From Plectonema cf. radiosum LEGE 06105 (GTDB lineage Bacteria > Cyanobacteriota > Cyanobacteriia > Cyanobacteriales > Nostocaceae), in contig NZ_JADEWL010000015.1 of assembly GCF_015207665.1 (NCBI RefSeq), positions 1-64,000 on the forward strand: a DNA stretch of 64,000 nucleotides, given 5' to 3'. The translations under genes and the position numbers were made by a program. The notes under the pieces were generated by a model. The model made no database searches, was not told where the DNA came from, and saw only the letters and a list, made by a program, of their open reading frames with translations. The first letter of the stretch is position 1. The number at the start of each line of letters is the position of its first letter. Shown here one piece after another: positions 54,870 to 63,396 of this stretch.

Positions 54870-55277
54870 TAGCTATTACGATTAAGTGATGATTATTTAT
54901 GACCTTGGCATGAATATCTATCTTGAATCCATGAATTACCTTGACTATTGCTTTTACTAGCATGGTAAAATTACATCGGTAATTTACATCTGTAATCATA
55001 TATTCCTTAATATTTGGAATCAAATATACATCAGGTAGATGCTATACATAGGGTCTGAGTTTTTCATATAAAAACGTATAGTAATTAACAGCATAGCAAT
55101 GGCATAAATAAATTTATGATTTATGAGTTTTAAAAAGGTAAAAATTTGCGTTGTCAGTAATTAGGATTGAGATATTATGATATCCACAAAGCCAGCGAGT
55201 GCAACCGTAAATCCGTATCAATCATATTCACAGAAAATCTGACCGAATAAACCCCCTTTCCAGATTACTAATCAAGA
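54870..55277. other. Intergenic region with nothing recognised
   Basis: About 408 AT-rich bases between the MFS gene and the second GT4 gene. I see no gene, element copy or convincing terminator. The promoter of the GT4 gene probably lies here. Confidence 0.4.
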
Positions 55278-56441
55278 ATGCGTATAGCTTGGATTGGAAA
55301 AAAAACGCCCTTTTGTGGCAATGTTACCTATAGTAGAGAAATTACAAATGGCTTGTTAGAGCAGGGACATGAAGTTAGCTTTCTTCATTTTGCCCAGGAA
55401 GTATCCCAAGGCTCAAACGAGTTACATTGTCAGGAGGTACCCCTACCTTTTATCTATAAGTCCCAGGTTTATACTATTCCTACGTTTAAAGCGACTAAGG
55501 TTTTAACCGATTCGCTACGACGGATTAAACCAGACATCGTTCATGCGTCTCTGACTTTATCTCCTCTAGATTTTTTGTTACCAGAAATTTGTGAAAAGCT
55601 CGATATTCCTCTAATTGCTACTTTCCATACACCGTTTGCTGGTAAAGGAGCAAAATTAGTATCCGGAACACAGCTTTTAGCGTATCAATTGTATGCACCT
55701 TTTTTAGGTAATTATGACGGTGTAATCGTATTTTCCCAACTTCAGCGAGAATTGCTAGCACGTATGGGTGTACCGGCTGAAAATATTGCCGTGATTCCCA
55801 ATGGAGTAGATGTTGATAAATATTCTCCCGGTTTCTCAGCCATCAAAGCTGAATTTAAAGCCGAACGTTTATTTATCTATCAAGGTAGACTAGCTCCAGA
55901 GAAGAACGTTGAAGCTTTGCTACGTGCTTGGAGACAGGCTGAGATGGGGCCGCAAAGTAAATTACTAATAGTTGGTGATGGTCCCTTAAGAGCTAGTTTG
56001 GAGCCGTTTTATGGCCCCGAATATGGCATTATTTGGCTGGGATTCGTTGCTGATGATCATCGCCGTATCGAAATTTTACGGGGAGCCGATGTATTTATAT
56101 TACCATCCTTAGTTGAAGGTTTATCTTTATCCCTATTAGAAGCAATGGCTTGCGGTTTGGCTTGTCTGGCAACTGAAGTCGGTGCTGATGGAGAAGTATT
56201 ACAGAAGGGAGCAGGTGTAACACTTGATACTAATAGAGTGCGATCGCAATTACGCACTTTATTACCGCTGTTCCAGGATCATCCAGAGTTAGCATTGATG
56301 TTAGGGAAAAAAGCACGACAGCGAGTACTAGAACGTTATACTCTGGGCAAGAATATAACTCAGTTAGAGAAGCTTTATGAGGAAGTCGTCAAAAGACGAA
56401 GTTTACATTTTCGTCCCCAACATAGCAAAAAAGCCGTGTGA
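55278..56441 (+). CDS. Glycosyltransferase family 4 protein
   Basis: A 387-residue GT-B retaining glycosyltransferase. The start MRIAWIGKKTPFCGNVTYSREI is the acceptor-domain Rossmann strand. PLIATFHTPFAGKG, VIPNGVDVDKYSP, IYQGRLAPEKNVEALLRAW and the donor site EGLSLSLLEAMACGLACLATEVG follow. No membrane helix is seen, but lipid-acceptor GT4 enzymes are peripheral. The cyanobacterial digalactolipid synthase DgdA is also a GT4 of this size, and this could be it, but I cannot confirm that from sequence reading. The C-terminal tail is basic (HFRPQHSKKAV). Confidence 0.88.
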   Translation: MRIAWIGKKTPFCGNVTYSREITNGLLEQGHEVSFLHFAQEVSQGSNELHCQEVPLPFIYKSQVYTIPTFKATKVLTDSLRRIKPDIVHASLTLSPLDFLLPEICEKLDIPLIATFHTPFAGKGAKLVSGTQLLAYQLYAPFLGNYDGVIVFSQLQRELLARMGVPAENIAVIPNGVDVDKYSPGFSAIKAEFKAERLFIYQGRLAPEKNVEALLRAWRQAEMGPQSKLLIVGDGPLRASLEPFYGPEYGIIWLGFVADDHRRIEILRGADVFILPSLVEGLSLSLLEAMACGLACLATEVGADGEVLQKGAGVTLDTNRVRSQLRTLLPLFQDHPELALMLGKKARQRVLERYTLGKNITQLEKLYEEVVKRRSLHFRPQHSKKAV

Positions 56442-56533
56442 CGCGCTACATATATAGTTTATATATAGTGCGTTGTTCGCTAAAGGTTGCGGGCGATCGC
56501 ACTATATTTTTTTGGGGTATCCAATCGTCATTC

Positions 56534-56594
56534 GTCGGGTTTTTATAAAATGTGTAATAATCTTACAAACATTTATTTAAAAAACCCGACTTCT
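56534..56594. mobile_element. MITE-like element, AGAAGTCGGGTTTTT family
   Basis: CGTCGGGTTTTTATA on the left is mirrored by AAAAAACCCGACTTCT on the right with an AT-rich centre. It is the copy nearest to the 195-bp element and sits in the gap after the GT4 gene. Confidence 0.7.
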
Positions 56595-56628
56595 CAATCC
56601 GATTTAGTCGCGTATAAAAAGTAGTTGG

Positions 56629-56823
56629 TAGGTTGGCTTCACGGCGCACGAAGAATAATGATGCCCAACAGGAAATTAAGAAGAGCGCTTAACCCAACAT
56701 TTTCTAATAGGCTATTCTTAAATATCTTAATTGTTGTTAATCCTAGTAATATTGGGTTACGACACGACAATTATAAAGCAGATCCTACAAACGAAATTTA
56801 ATTTCTGTGTCTAAATCAACCTA
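56629..56823. mobile_element. 195-bp MITE-like element with TAGGTTGG ends, copy 1
   Basis: TAGGTTGG at the left faces CAACCTA at the right. A nearly identical left 80 bp (including GGCTTCACGGCGCACGAAGA) occurs in copy 2 at 57918-58111, while the centres and right parts are more diverged. Inside there is a small TTAACCCAACA/TTGGGTTACG inversion. No transposase gene. The two copies flank the MutY-like gene in the same orientation. Confidence 0.8.
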
Positions 56824-56834
56824 GAAGCTGTCTG

Positions 56835-56885
56835 CCAGACAATGAATGATTGTATACCAGACAAGAAATGATTGTATACCGGACA
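56835..56885. repeat. 22-bp tandem repeat over the glycosylase start
   Basis: Two and a half units at 56835, 56857 and 56879, each starting CCAGACAA or CCGGACAA and containing ATGATTGTATA. The last unit overlaps the ATG at 56868 and the first codons of the glycosylase gene. Confidence 0.75.
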
Positions 56886-57539
56886 ATATCCAAAGGTAAA
56901 ATTAAATGGTTTCGTTGTGAATTGTTAGTTTGGGGAAAACAGCATCGTAGAAAATTTCCTTGGAGAAATACTTCATATGCTTACGCCATTTTAGCAGCAG
57001 AATTCATGTTACAGAAAACTAACGCGCCTTTAGTTGCTCCCCTGTACGAAGAATTTATGGAAAAATATCCCACAGTGGAAGCATTAGCTGAAACACAATT
57101 TTTAGAAATCAAAAATATTTTACAGCCTTTAGGACTTTCATTTCGAGCTGAAAGACTGCATAAATCGGCACAATTATTAGTTAAAGAATACCAAGGAAAA
57201 ATCCCGAATACACAAGCAGAATTACTCAAATTACCTGGAGTTGGTAAATATACAGCCCGTTCCATTTGCGCTAATGCTTACGGACAAAACAAAGCAGTGA
57301 TTGATACCAATGTTGCACGGATTTTCGAGCGTTTTTTTGGTTTTGAAGGTGGGAGAGTAAAATCTCGCTGTCCCTTACTTTGGCAAGCAGCAGAAGAAAT
57401 AGCTCCGCCTCGTGATGTCGGAATATGGAATTTGACGCTATTTGATTTTGGAGCGGAGGTATGTACTGCGAAAAATCCGCATTGCGATCGGTGTTTGTTG
57501 CGGGAGCGGTGTGGCTATTTGAAACAACAAGTTAAATAG
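56868..57539 (+). CDS. Short A/G-specific adenine glycosylase-like protein (HhH-GPD, Fe-S)
   Basis: A DNA base-excision glycosylase of the MutY/EndoIII superfamily. The 223-residue protein has the catalytic Glu of MutY-type enzymes in AEFMLQKT (near 45), the helix-hairpin-helix LPGVGKYTAR (near 122-131), the catalytic Asp in VIDTNVARI (near 146), and a C-x6-C-x2-C-x5-C iron-sulfur motif (CTAKNPHCDRCLLRERC). It lacks the C-terminal NUDIX-like domain that gives real MutY (about 350 residues) its 8-oxoG specificity. It could be a mismatch thymine or adenine glycosylase such as those linked to methylation systems. It is flanked by two copies of a 195-bp element, and a 22-bp tandem repeat covers its start. 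Confidence 0.85.
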   Translation: MIVYRTISKGKIKWFRCELLVWGKQHRRKFPWRNTSYAYAILAAEFMLQKTNAPLVAPLYEEFMEKYPTVEALAETQFLEIKNILQPLGLSFRAERLHKSAQLLVKEYQGKIPNTQAELLKLPGVGKYTARSICANAYGQNKAVIDTNVARIFERFFGFEGGRVKSRCPLLWQAAEEIAPPRDVGIWNLTLFDFGAEVCTAKNPHCDRCLLRERCGYLKQQVK

Positions 57540-57762
57540 GTTCTGTTTCCTGTTGTAATCTTGCAATTAAAAACGGTACGGCAAAACCTGCTCTAGGGGC
57601 TAAACTTCCTTGATGATAGATACAACCAAACAAATCCCATAAGCATTCTTCGCGAATATCTCGATCGTCTGAAGCTAAATTACGGATAGCAAACAGCATA
57701 TTCTCGTGAATATTTGGTTCGTCTATTTCATTCCAAATAATATTGTCGAAATTTTCTTTCAT
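57532..57762 (-). pseudogene. N-terminal fragment of a HEAT-repeat protein
   Basis: A 76-residue reading with ENMLFAIRNLASDDRDIREE and LFGCIYHQGSLAPRAGFAVPFLIARL, typical of the first repeat of larger HEAT-like proteins (usually 250-400 residues). It stops after the first repeat unit and overlaps the 3' end of the convergent glycosylase gene by 8 bp. It therefore looks truncated rather than complete. A short stand-alone protein cannot be excluded. It lies inside the segment flanked by the 195-bp elements. Confidence 0.6.
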
Positions 57763-57917
57763 AGCCTATTGATATTATTTAGGATTGTGAATTTCAATAT
57801 GGCTTTAAAAAATGAATTTGTCCATAAGATGAAGACTGATTTTGGTGGTTTGCGCGTTCAGCTTTGCTGCTACAATCGCGACAATATGCCCTTTTATATT
57901 AAGAGAGTGGTAGTTGT

Positions 57918-58111
57918 TAGGTTGGCTTCACGGCGCACGAAGAATAATGATGCCCAACAGGAAATTAAGAAGAGCGCTTAACCCAACAAATTCTTTCCGG
58001 AGCATTCTTAAATATCTCAATTTATTAGAAAAGAAGAATGTTGGGTTACGACACAATAATTATAAATTCGCGTTACAAACAAAATTTATTTTTCGTGTCT
58101 AACCCAACCTA
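57918..58111. mobile_element. 195-bp MITE-like element, copy 2
   Basis: TAGGTTGG at the left and CCAACCTA at the right are exact inverse complements here. The sequence from GGCTTCACGGCGCACGAAGA onward is nearly identical to copy 1 for about 80 bp. GTAGTTG occurs immediately left of both copies. The short open frame inside is a repeat artefact. Confidence 0.8.
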
Positions 58112-58143
58112 CAAGCTCTTAAATCTTTTAATTAAAACTGCTT

Positions 58144-59004
58144 CTAAATCCCGACATTACTCCACCCTAAACTAGTAGGTTGTTGATAAATCTTCTTTAA
58201 TGTATTGACATCTCTAGGAGAAATCAGCGGTGGGTTACTAACTTGAGAAAAGTATAGAGCGTCACCTTTGTCTGTACTGTGTCCCCAAATTCCCAAAGCA
58301 TGACCGAGTTCGTGACGAGCTGCTGCTAAAAGGTATTTACCTGTTTGAGAGGGACTTAATAATATAGTAAAGTCATGGTATAAAATATTGTCTTTATTAA
58401 AGATTTTATAGCGAGTTTCCGCAGAACGAGCGCGAGGAATGTTGCTTCCAGGAGTAAATTTCAATGGCGGAGATTTTCGCATAATGGTGATATCTGCCGC
58501 TTCTGGGTTTTCAACTATTGTTAAAGGTAAATAATTATTCCACTCTTGTACTGTTTGTGAGACAGTATTAACCCATTCTTGAGACTGCTTGGTGTTATTT
58601 CCTGTTGGTGTTTCTAAATAAACTTTAACTGGAAATTGCCACCAAGTTAAATAACCATATTTAGTGGGTTTAATTTCAGTAAAATAATCACCGCTATTTG
58701 TATCGTCTTTCCATTGCATCAAACTTGATGGTAAAGCATGGGGTTTTTGTCGTCGGAGAGAAGCAGTTTGAGAAATAGTATTAATAAAAGAGTTTTTTCT
58801 GTTAAGAGTTTCCGATTCCCCAACCCCTATTTTTATATCTGCTTGCAGGTCTTGCGGTACTTTTGTCAAGTTAAAATTTGTAAACATACCATGAACCTGC
58901 ACGTTAGTTAAAATAACGAGCAGTATTGCGATCGCAAATCCCCAAGCTATTTTTACTTGTTTAAACAGACTTTTGGGAGTATTGATTTTTCGGTGTTTAC
59001 TCAT
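58144..59004 (-). CDS. M10-type (matrixin) metallopeptidase, membrane-anchored or secreted
   Basis: A 286-residue protein with an N-terminal hydrophobic segment (residues about 13-35, IAWGFAIAILLVILTNVQVHG) that is a signal peptide or anchor. It has a central region beginning around YLTWWQFPVKVYLETP and the zinc site HELGHALGIWGH near 231-242. Matrixins use three His plus a Met-turn. The Met-turn is not obvious here, but the region around it (SNPPLISPRDVNTLKKIYQ) resembles the C-terminal helix of M10A proteases such as cyanobacterial peptidases. Substrate unknown. It starts 2 bp after the secG stop, so it is likely in the gpmI-secG transcript. Confidence 0.82.
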   Translation of the reverse strand: MSKHRKINTPKSLFKQVKIAWGFAIAILLVILTNVQVHGMFTNFNLTKVPQDLQADIKIGVGESETLNRKNSFINTISQTASLRRQKPHALPSSLMQWKDDTNSGDYFTEIKPTKYGYLTWWQFPVKVYLETPTGNNTKQSQEWVNTVSQTVQEWNNYLPLTIVENPEAADITIMRKSPPLKFTPGSNIPRARSAETRYKIFNKDNILYHDFTILLSPSQTGKYLLAAARHELGHALGIWGHSTDKGDALYFSQVSNPPLISPRDVNTLKKIYQQPTSLGWSNVGI

Positions 59005-59006
59005 TC

Positions 59007-59240
59007 CTAATTAGGAAGCCAACCTGCACTTAAAACCACAGTCAAGCCGAGAAAAATTACCGTTAAAGTCCAAGTAACACGATTTAAAGTATTTTCAGCG
59101 CTCTTGGTACTGCTAAAAAGTTGTGCTTGTCCACCGATAGCTCCAATTCCATCACCTTTGGGACTGTGCAGTAATACTAAAATGATTAAACCAATAGCAG
59201 AAAATGCCCAGATGCCTTGTATTATATTTGAGAGAATCAT
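59007..59240 (-). CDS. secG: Preprotein translocase subunit SecG
   Basis: SecG is the small, non-essential subunit of the SecYEG channel. The 77-residue protein has two membrane helices (residues about 5-25 and 53-75) separated by the signature loop LLHSPKGDGIGAIGGQAQLF and ENTLNRVTW. Length is normal. It lies between gpmI and the metalloprotease, all on the minus strand; gpmI-secG adjacency is common in cyanobacteria. The ATG at 59240 is the start; TTAGTTG repeats lie immediately upstream. Confidence 0.94.
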   Translation of the reverse strand: MILSNIIQGIWAFSAIGLIILVLLHSPKGDGIGAIGGQAQLFSSTKSAENTLNRVTWTLTVIFLGLTVVLSAGWLPN

Positions 59241-59287
59241 AGTTAGTTGTTAGTTGTTGGTTTTTAGTTGTTGGTTGTTAGTTGTTG
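59241..59287. repeat. GTTAGTTGTT repeats between secG and gpmI
   Basis: TTAGTTG/TTGGTTG heptamers fill much of the 105-bp spacer, similar to those at 12059-12235. Confidence 0.7.
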
Positions 59288-59345
59288 CTAAAACGAATAG
59301 CATTTAACAACCAGCAACTAACAAATTTTAACTTAATTCTTCTGG

Positions 59346-60953
59346 TTAATTTTTGTGCATCACCAAATTCATGGGAGAACGAGTTGATTTGATATCATAC
59401 TCTGCTGGTTGAAACAGGGATTTTCCAGTCATTTCTGGTGGCTGAGGAAGCTGTAAAATTTCCAAAATACTTGGAGCAATATCGGCTAGCTTACCATCGC
59501 TTCTTAAAACAACATTGGTAGCGTGTCCGGGAATTTTGACTCTCTCTCCTTCGACCAAAATCAAAGGAACTGGATTTGTAGTATGAGCCGTCCAGGGATT
59601 TCCTCCCTCATCTATCATATATTCGGCATTTCCGTGGTCAGCTGTAATTATAGCCGTACCTCCAACTTTGCAGATTCCTTCTAACAAACGTCCTAAACAT
59701 TTATCTACCACTTCTAAAGCTTGAACAGTAGCTTCCATGTTACCTGTATGCCCTACCATATCTGGATTAGCATAATTAACTACTATTAAGGAATAAATTT
59801 CCTTGTTAATAGCTTTTAAAACTACATCGGTAACAGCTGAGGCTGACATCATCGGTGCTTGATCGTAGGTAGCTACCATGGGAGAACTGATCAGTTCCCT
59901 GTCTTCTCCTGCAAAAGGTTCTTCCAAACCTCCATTGAAAAAGTAGGTAACGTGAGCGTATTTTTCAGTTTCAGCAGTCCGAAACTGGTTTAAACCATGG
60001 CTCGAAATGACTTCACCGAGAATATTGTCAAGATTCTGGGGTTTAAATGCTACCTCTACTGCTAAATCTTGCTCGTATTGGGTAAAAGTAACAAAAGATA
60101 GCGGTTTAATTTGCTGTCTTTCAAACCCGTCAAAATCTGGCTTGACAAAAACTTGAGTTAATTGTCTAGCTCGATCGGGACGAAAATTGAAAAATATTAC
60201 CCCATCTCCTGCTTCTACCGCTCCTGGAGCAATTCTCACGGGAACAATAAATTCATCTGTTATTCCTTCTGCATAGGAGTTTTGTACTACTTCTAGAGCA
60301 GAACAGTTACTGCTTAAATTGTCTTGCGTCATTACTTGGTAAGCGCTTTCGATCCGATTCCAGCGTTTATCTCTATCCATTGCATAGTAGCGTCCGCTGA
60401 CAGTTACAATGCGTCCAACTCCTATGCGATCTATATAATCTTGAATAAGTCCAATTGATTTTACAGCTTCACTGGGTTTAGTATCGCGTCCGTCAGTGAT
60501 AGCATGGATACAAATTTGCGAAATTCCTTGAGCCTTAGCTAAATCCAGCAGTCCAAATAGATGGCTTAAATGGGAATGTACACCCCCTTCAGAACAAAGC
60601 CCTACTAAATGTAGCTTGCTCTGACGACTTTGCACTTCTTGGCAAATTTTTACCAGCGCTGGGTTTTGATTAATCGAACCATCTTCTACAGCATCGGAAA
60701 TTCTTACCAATTCTTGCGGTACGACTCGTCCAGCACCTATATTTAAATGTCCTACCTCTGAGTTGCCCATTTGCCCTTCTGGCAAACCCACCGCTTTTCC
60801 GGAGGTATTGATCAACGTGTTTGGATAAGCCTTCAATAAGCTATCCATAACGGGTGTTGAAGAGGCGGCAACAGCGTTTCCTTTGGTCTCCTCGCAGTAA
60901 CCCCATCCATCCAATATTACCAGCACCACGGGAGAAACAGGTGCTTTTATCAT
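59346..60953 (-). CDS. gpmI: 2,3-bisphosphoglycerate-independent phosphoglycerate mutase
   Basis: GpmI interconverts 3- and 2-phosphoglycerate in glycolysis without BPG, using two manganese ions. The 535-residue protein has VVLVILDGWGYCEE (first metal Asp), GQMGNSEVGHLNIGAGRVV with the phosphorylated Ser, HAITDGRDT, GRYYAMDRD(K)RW, and the C-terminal TADHGNAEYM metal site. I start at the ATG at 60953 (MIKAPVSPVV); an upstream in-frame extension of 18 residues to 61007 lacks family similarity. It leads a likely gpmI-secG-metalloprotease unit. Confidence 0.96.
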   Translation of the reverse strand: MIKAPVSPVVLVILDGWGYCEETKGNAVAASSTPVMDSLLKAYPNTLINTSGKAVGLPEGQMGNSEVGHLNIGAGRVVPQELVRISDAVEDGSINQNPALVKICQEVQSRQSKLHLVGLCSEGGVHSHLSHLFGLLDLAKAQGISQICIHAITDGRDTKPSEAVKSIGLIQDYIDRIGVGRIVTVSGRYYAMDRDKRWNRIESAYQVMTQDNLSSNCSALEVVQNSYAEGITDEFIVPVRIAPGAVEAGDGVIFFNFRPDRARQLTQVFVKPDFDGFERQQIKPLSFVTFTQYEQDLAVEVAFKPQNLDNILGEVISSHGLNQFRTAETEKYAHVTYFFNGGLEEPFAGEDRELISSPMVATYDQAPMMSASAVTDVVLKAINKEIYSLIVVNYANPDMVGHTGNMEATVQALEVVDKCLGRLLEGICKVGGTAIITADHGNAEYMIDEGGNPWTAHTTNPVPLILVEGERVKIPGHATNVVLRSDGKLADIAPSILEILQLPQPPEMTGKSLFQPAEYDIKSTRSPMNLVMHKN

Positions 60954-61067
60954 AACAAATTTGCCCTTTACTTTTCGTAATATCCGAATAATACCATTGA
61001 CACTCACAACTGCAAGTGAATTTTTGCTTATTATTGCTTGTTAATTTGTATCTTCAATTATTTTATG

Positions 61068-61158
61068 GAATGGGTAATGGGTAATCGGTAATGGGTAATT
61101 GGTGATGGGTAATGGGTGATGGGTAATCGGTAATCGGTAATCGGTAATCGGTAATGGG
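61068..61158. repeat. GGGTAAT/CGGTAAT heptamer array
   Basis: About thirteen units, upstream of gpmI. It is the inverse complement family of the ATTACCC array before lpxB. Confidence 0.85.
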
Positions 61159-61231
61159 GAACTCTTATTTTTTTACACTCAAATCAATTGTCAATATAAT
61201 TCATAATTTATAATTTACAATTCATAGCCTA

Positions 61232-61338
61232 ATGTGAATTAAAAATGTCCCTTATTCTACAAGGGTTTTGAAGCTCGCTTAAATCTCGATGTTTAATCTA
61301 TCAACGTGATGATAATGGTTTGAGCGCTTAATTCACAT
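61232..61338. mobile_element. Possible 107-bp element with ATGTGAATTAA ends
   Basis: ATGTGAATTAA at the left is the exact inverse complement of TTAATTCACAT at the right, with TTCATAGCCTAA outside both ends (at 61221 and again near 61348). An ATGTGAATTAA also occurs alone near 30128. It lies in the 570-bp gap upstream of gpmI, which otherwise holds heptamer arrays and no gene. Confidence 0.5.
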
Positions 61339-61406
61339 AATACGTAATTCATAGCCTAAGTCAACTATGTACACTTTACCGTCAGATTAGTGTAGGCTTT
61401 TCAATT

Positions 61407-61517
61407 CTGTACCAATTACCAATTACCAATTACCAATTACCAATTCCCAATTACCAATTACCAATTACCAATTACCTATTACCTATTACCAATTACCTAT
61501 TACCTATTACCCATTAC
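61407..61517. repeat. ATTACCA/ATTACCT heptamer array
   Basis: About sixteen ATTACCA, ATTACCT and ATTACCC units run up to the 3' end of the ABC-F gene. Confidence 0.85.
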
Positions 61518-61526
61518 CTTTTAAAT

Positions 61527-63221
61527 TCATTTACGCTTAGCTGCTGATTTTTTCTGCTTCTCAGCTTTTTTAGCAGCTTTTTCTGCCTCAATGACAGCTA
61601 ATCTTGCTTGTTCTTGTTCTTCAGCAATTTTATCTAAATAATAGTGATAATCTCCTAAATAAACTCGGAATTCACCATCGCGAATTTCAACGATTTTATT
61701 AGCTACTTTGGAAATAAAATATCGGTCGTGAGAAACAACAATTACACTACCATCATAATTTTGTAAAGCTTCTTCAAGCATTTCTTTGGCTGGAATATCC
61801 AAGTGGTTTGTTGGCTCATCTAAAATAAGTAAATTCGCCTGACGTAATAACATTTTTGCTAATGCTAAACGTGCTTTTTCTCCACCACTCAAAGCAGCTA
61901 CGTTTTTAAATACTGTATCACCGCTAAATAAAAATTGTCCCAATAAAGTGCGTACTTCTTCGTTTTTCCAGTCGGGAACTTCATCATGGATAGTTTCCAT
62001 GACCGTTTTATTTAAATCCAAGGCTTCGGCTTGGTTTTGTTCAAAGTAATTAGGGATAACGTTGTGTTCGCCTAATTGAACTTCACCTTCTGAGGGTTTT
62101 TCCATGCCCATCATTAAACGCAGTAATGTTGATTTACCCGCGCCATTCGGACCTAAAAAAGCAATCCTATCCCCTCTTTCAATTAATAAATTAGCTGATA
62201 AAAATAATATTTTGTCGTCATAAATATGAGTTAAATTTTTAATTTCCACTACTTCGCGTCCGCTGCGGGGTGCTGGGGGAAATTGAAATCTTAATGTTCT
62301 AACTCCAGCAATTGGTGCTTCAATTCTTTCGATTTTATCAAGTTGTTTTTCCCGGCTTTTCGCTTGGGTACTACGAGTAGCACTAGCCCGGAATTTCTCT
62401 ACAAAGGCTTGTTGTTTATCTAATTCTTTTTGTTGACGTTCGTATGCACTTAATTGTGCTGTTTGACTTTCAGCTTTTTGCTGTAAATATAAAGAATAAT
62501 TACCAAGATAAGTTGTAGAAACACCCCGTTCGGTTTCGACAATTTGATTACAAAGTCGATCGAGAAATTCTCGGTCATGAGAAACTATTACCATTGGAGT
62601 ATTCAAACCTTTGAGGTAAGTTTCCAACCATTCAATGGTTTCTAAATCTAAATGGTTTGTCGGCTCGTCTAACAGTAATAAATCGGGTTTTTGTAACAAA
62701 ATTTTACCTAAACCCATCCGCATCTGCCAACCACCGCTAAAAGAACTTACCAGGCGATCGCCATCTTCTTGCTCGAATCCCATTTCTGGTAAAATCTTGC
62801 CGATGCGTGCTTCTAAACCGTAACCGTCTAAGGCTTCAAACTGCCTTTGCAATTTATCTAATTTATCAATTAATTTATCAAGTTGATCAAGATCAGCGCT
62901 TTCCATATCTCGCTGTACCTGCGCCAAAGCTAATTGTACTGCGTTTGCTTCTTCAAATACCGTCCAAAATTCTTCGCTGACGGTGCGAGTCGGATCTACT
63001 TCAAATTCTTGGTTGAGGTGAGCTATATGTAAACTGTTGGGACGGATAATTTCTCCCGATGTCGGTTCCATTTCCCCAATAATGATTTTCAACTGGGTTG
63101 ACTTCCCCGCACCATTCACACCAACTAAACCAATGCGATCGCCAACTTTTACTTCCCAGTTGACATCCTTGAGAACTTCGCCTGTAGGATAAGTTTTACT
63201 AATATGTTCTAGTCGTAGCAT
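61527..63221 (-). CDS. ABC-F family ATPase
   Basis: A 564-residue cytoplasmic ATPase with two ABC domains and no membrane segment, the ABC-F class that acts on ribosomes. Site 1 has Walker A GVNGAGKST, signature SFSGGWQMR and LLLLDEPTNHLD. Site 2 has GPNGAGKST, LSGGEKARL and LLILDEPTNHLD. Between them lies a helical linker with YERQQKELDKQQAFVEKF. The C-terminus is highly basic (EKAAKKAEKQKKSAAKRK), as in Uup/YheS-like members, which often bind nucleic acid. I start at the ATG at 63221 (MLRLEHISKTYP); a longer frame to 63293 is not family-like. Exact subfamily is uncertain. Confidence 0.92.
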   Translation of the reverse strand: MLRLEHISKTYPTGEVLKDVNWEVKVGDRIGLVGVNGAGKSTQLKIIIGEMEPTSGEIIRPNSLHIAHLNQEFEVDPTRTVSEEFWTVFEEANAVQLALAQVQRDMESADLDQLDKLIDKLDKLQRQFEALDGYGLEARIGKILPEMGFEQEDGDRLVSSFSGGWQMRMGLGKILLQKPDLLLLDEPTNHLDLETIEWLETYLKGLNTPMVIVSHDREFLDRLCNQIVETERGVSTTYLGNYSLYLQQKAESQTAQLSAYERQQKELDKQQAFVEKFRASATRSTQAKSREKQLDKIERIEAPIAGVRTLRFQFPPAPRSGREVVEIKNLTHIYDDKILFLSANLLIERGDRIAFLGPNGAGKSTLLRLMMGMEKPSEGEVQLGEHNVIPNYFEQNQAEALDLNKTVMETIHDEVPDWKNEEVRTLLGQFLFSGDTVFKNVAALSGGEKARLALAKMLLRQANLLILDEPTNHLDIPAKEMLEEALQNYDGSVIVVSHDRYFISKVANKIVEIRDGEFRVYLGDYHYYLDKIAEEQEQARLAVIEAEKAAKKAEKQKKSAAKRK

Positions 63222-63396
63222 CAAGAATCTCCAAGGTAAGGGATAGTTACAGCAAGGGAACGCGCTGCTGTCCTTTGTGTCCAATCTTAACAAAATTTAA
63301 CTACAAAGTTTGTGTTGGAATTATTCTAGTCCGAAGAAATTTTCGTGATATTTCGTCGATAGTCGATAACAGACGCAGCACTGCTACATCTCTACA

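Noticed and set aside
57706-57981. 91-residue open frame ending in the 195-bp element
   Set aside because: Its C-terminal third is encoded by the repeat, it overlaps the HEAT fragment, and the remainder has no recognised similarity.
57914-58102. 62-residue open frame inside the 195-bp element
   Set aside because: The element is repeated and the frame is not maintained in copy 1; it is a by-product of the repeat.
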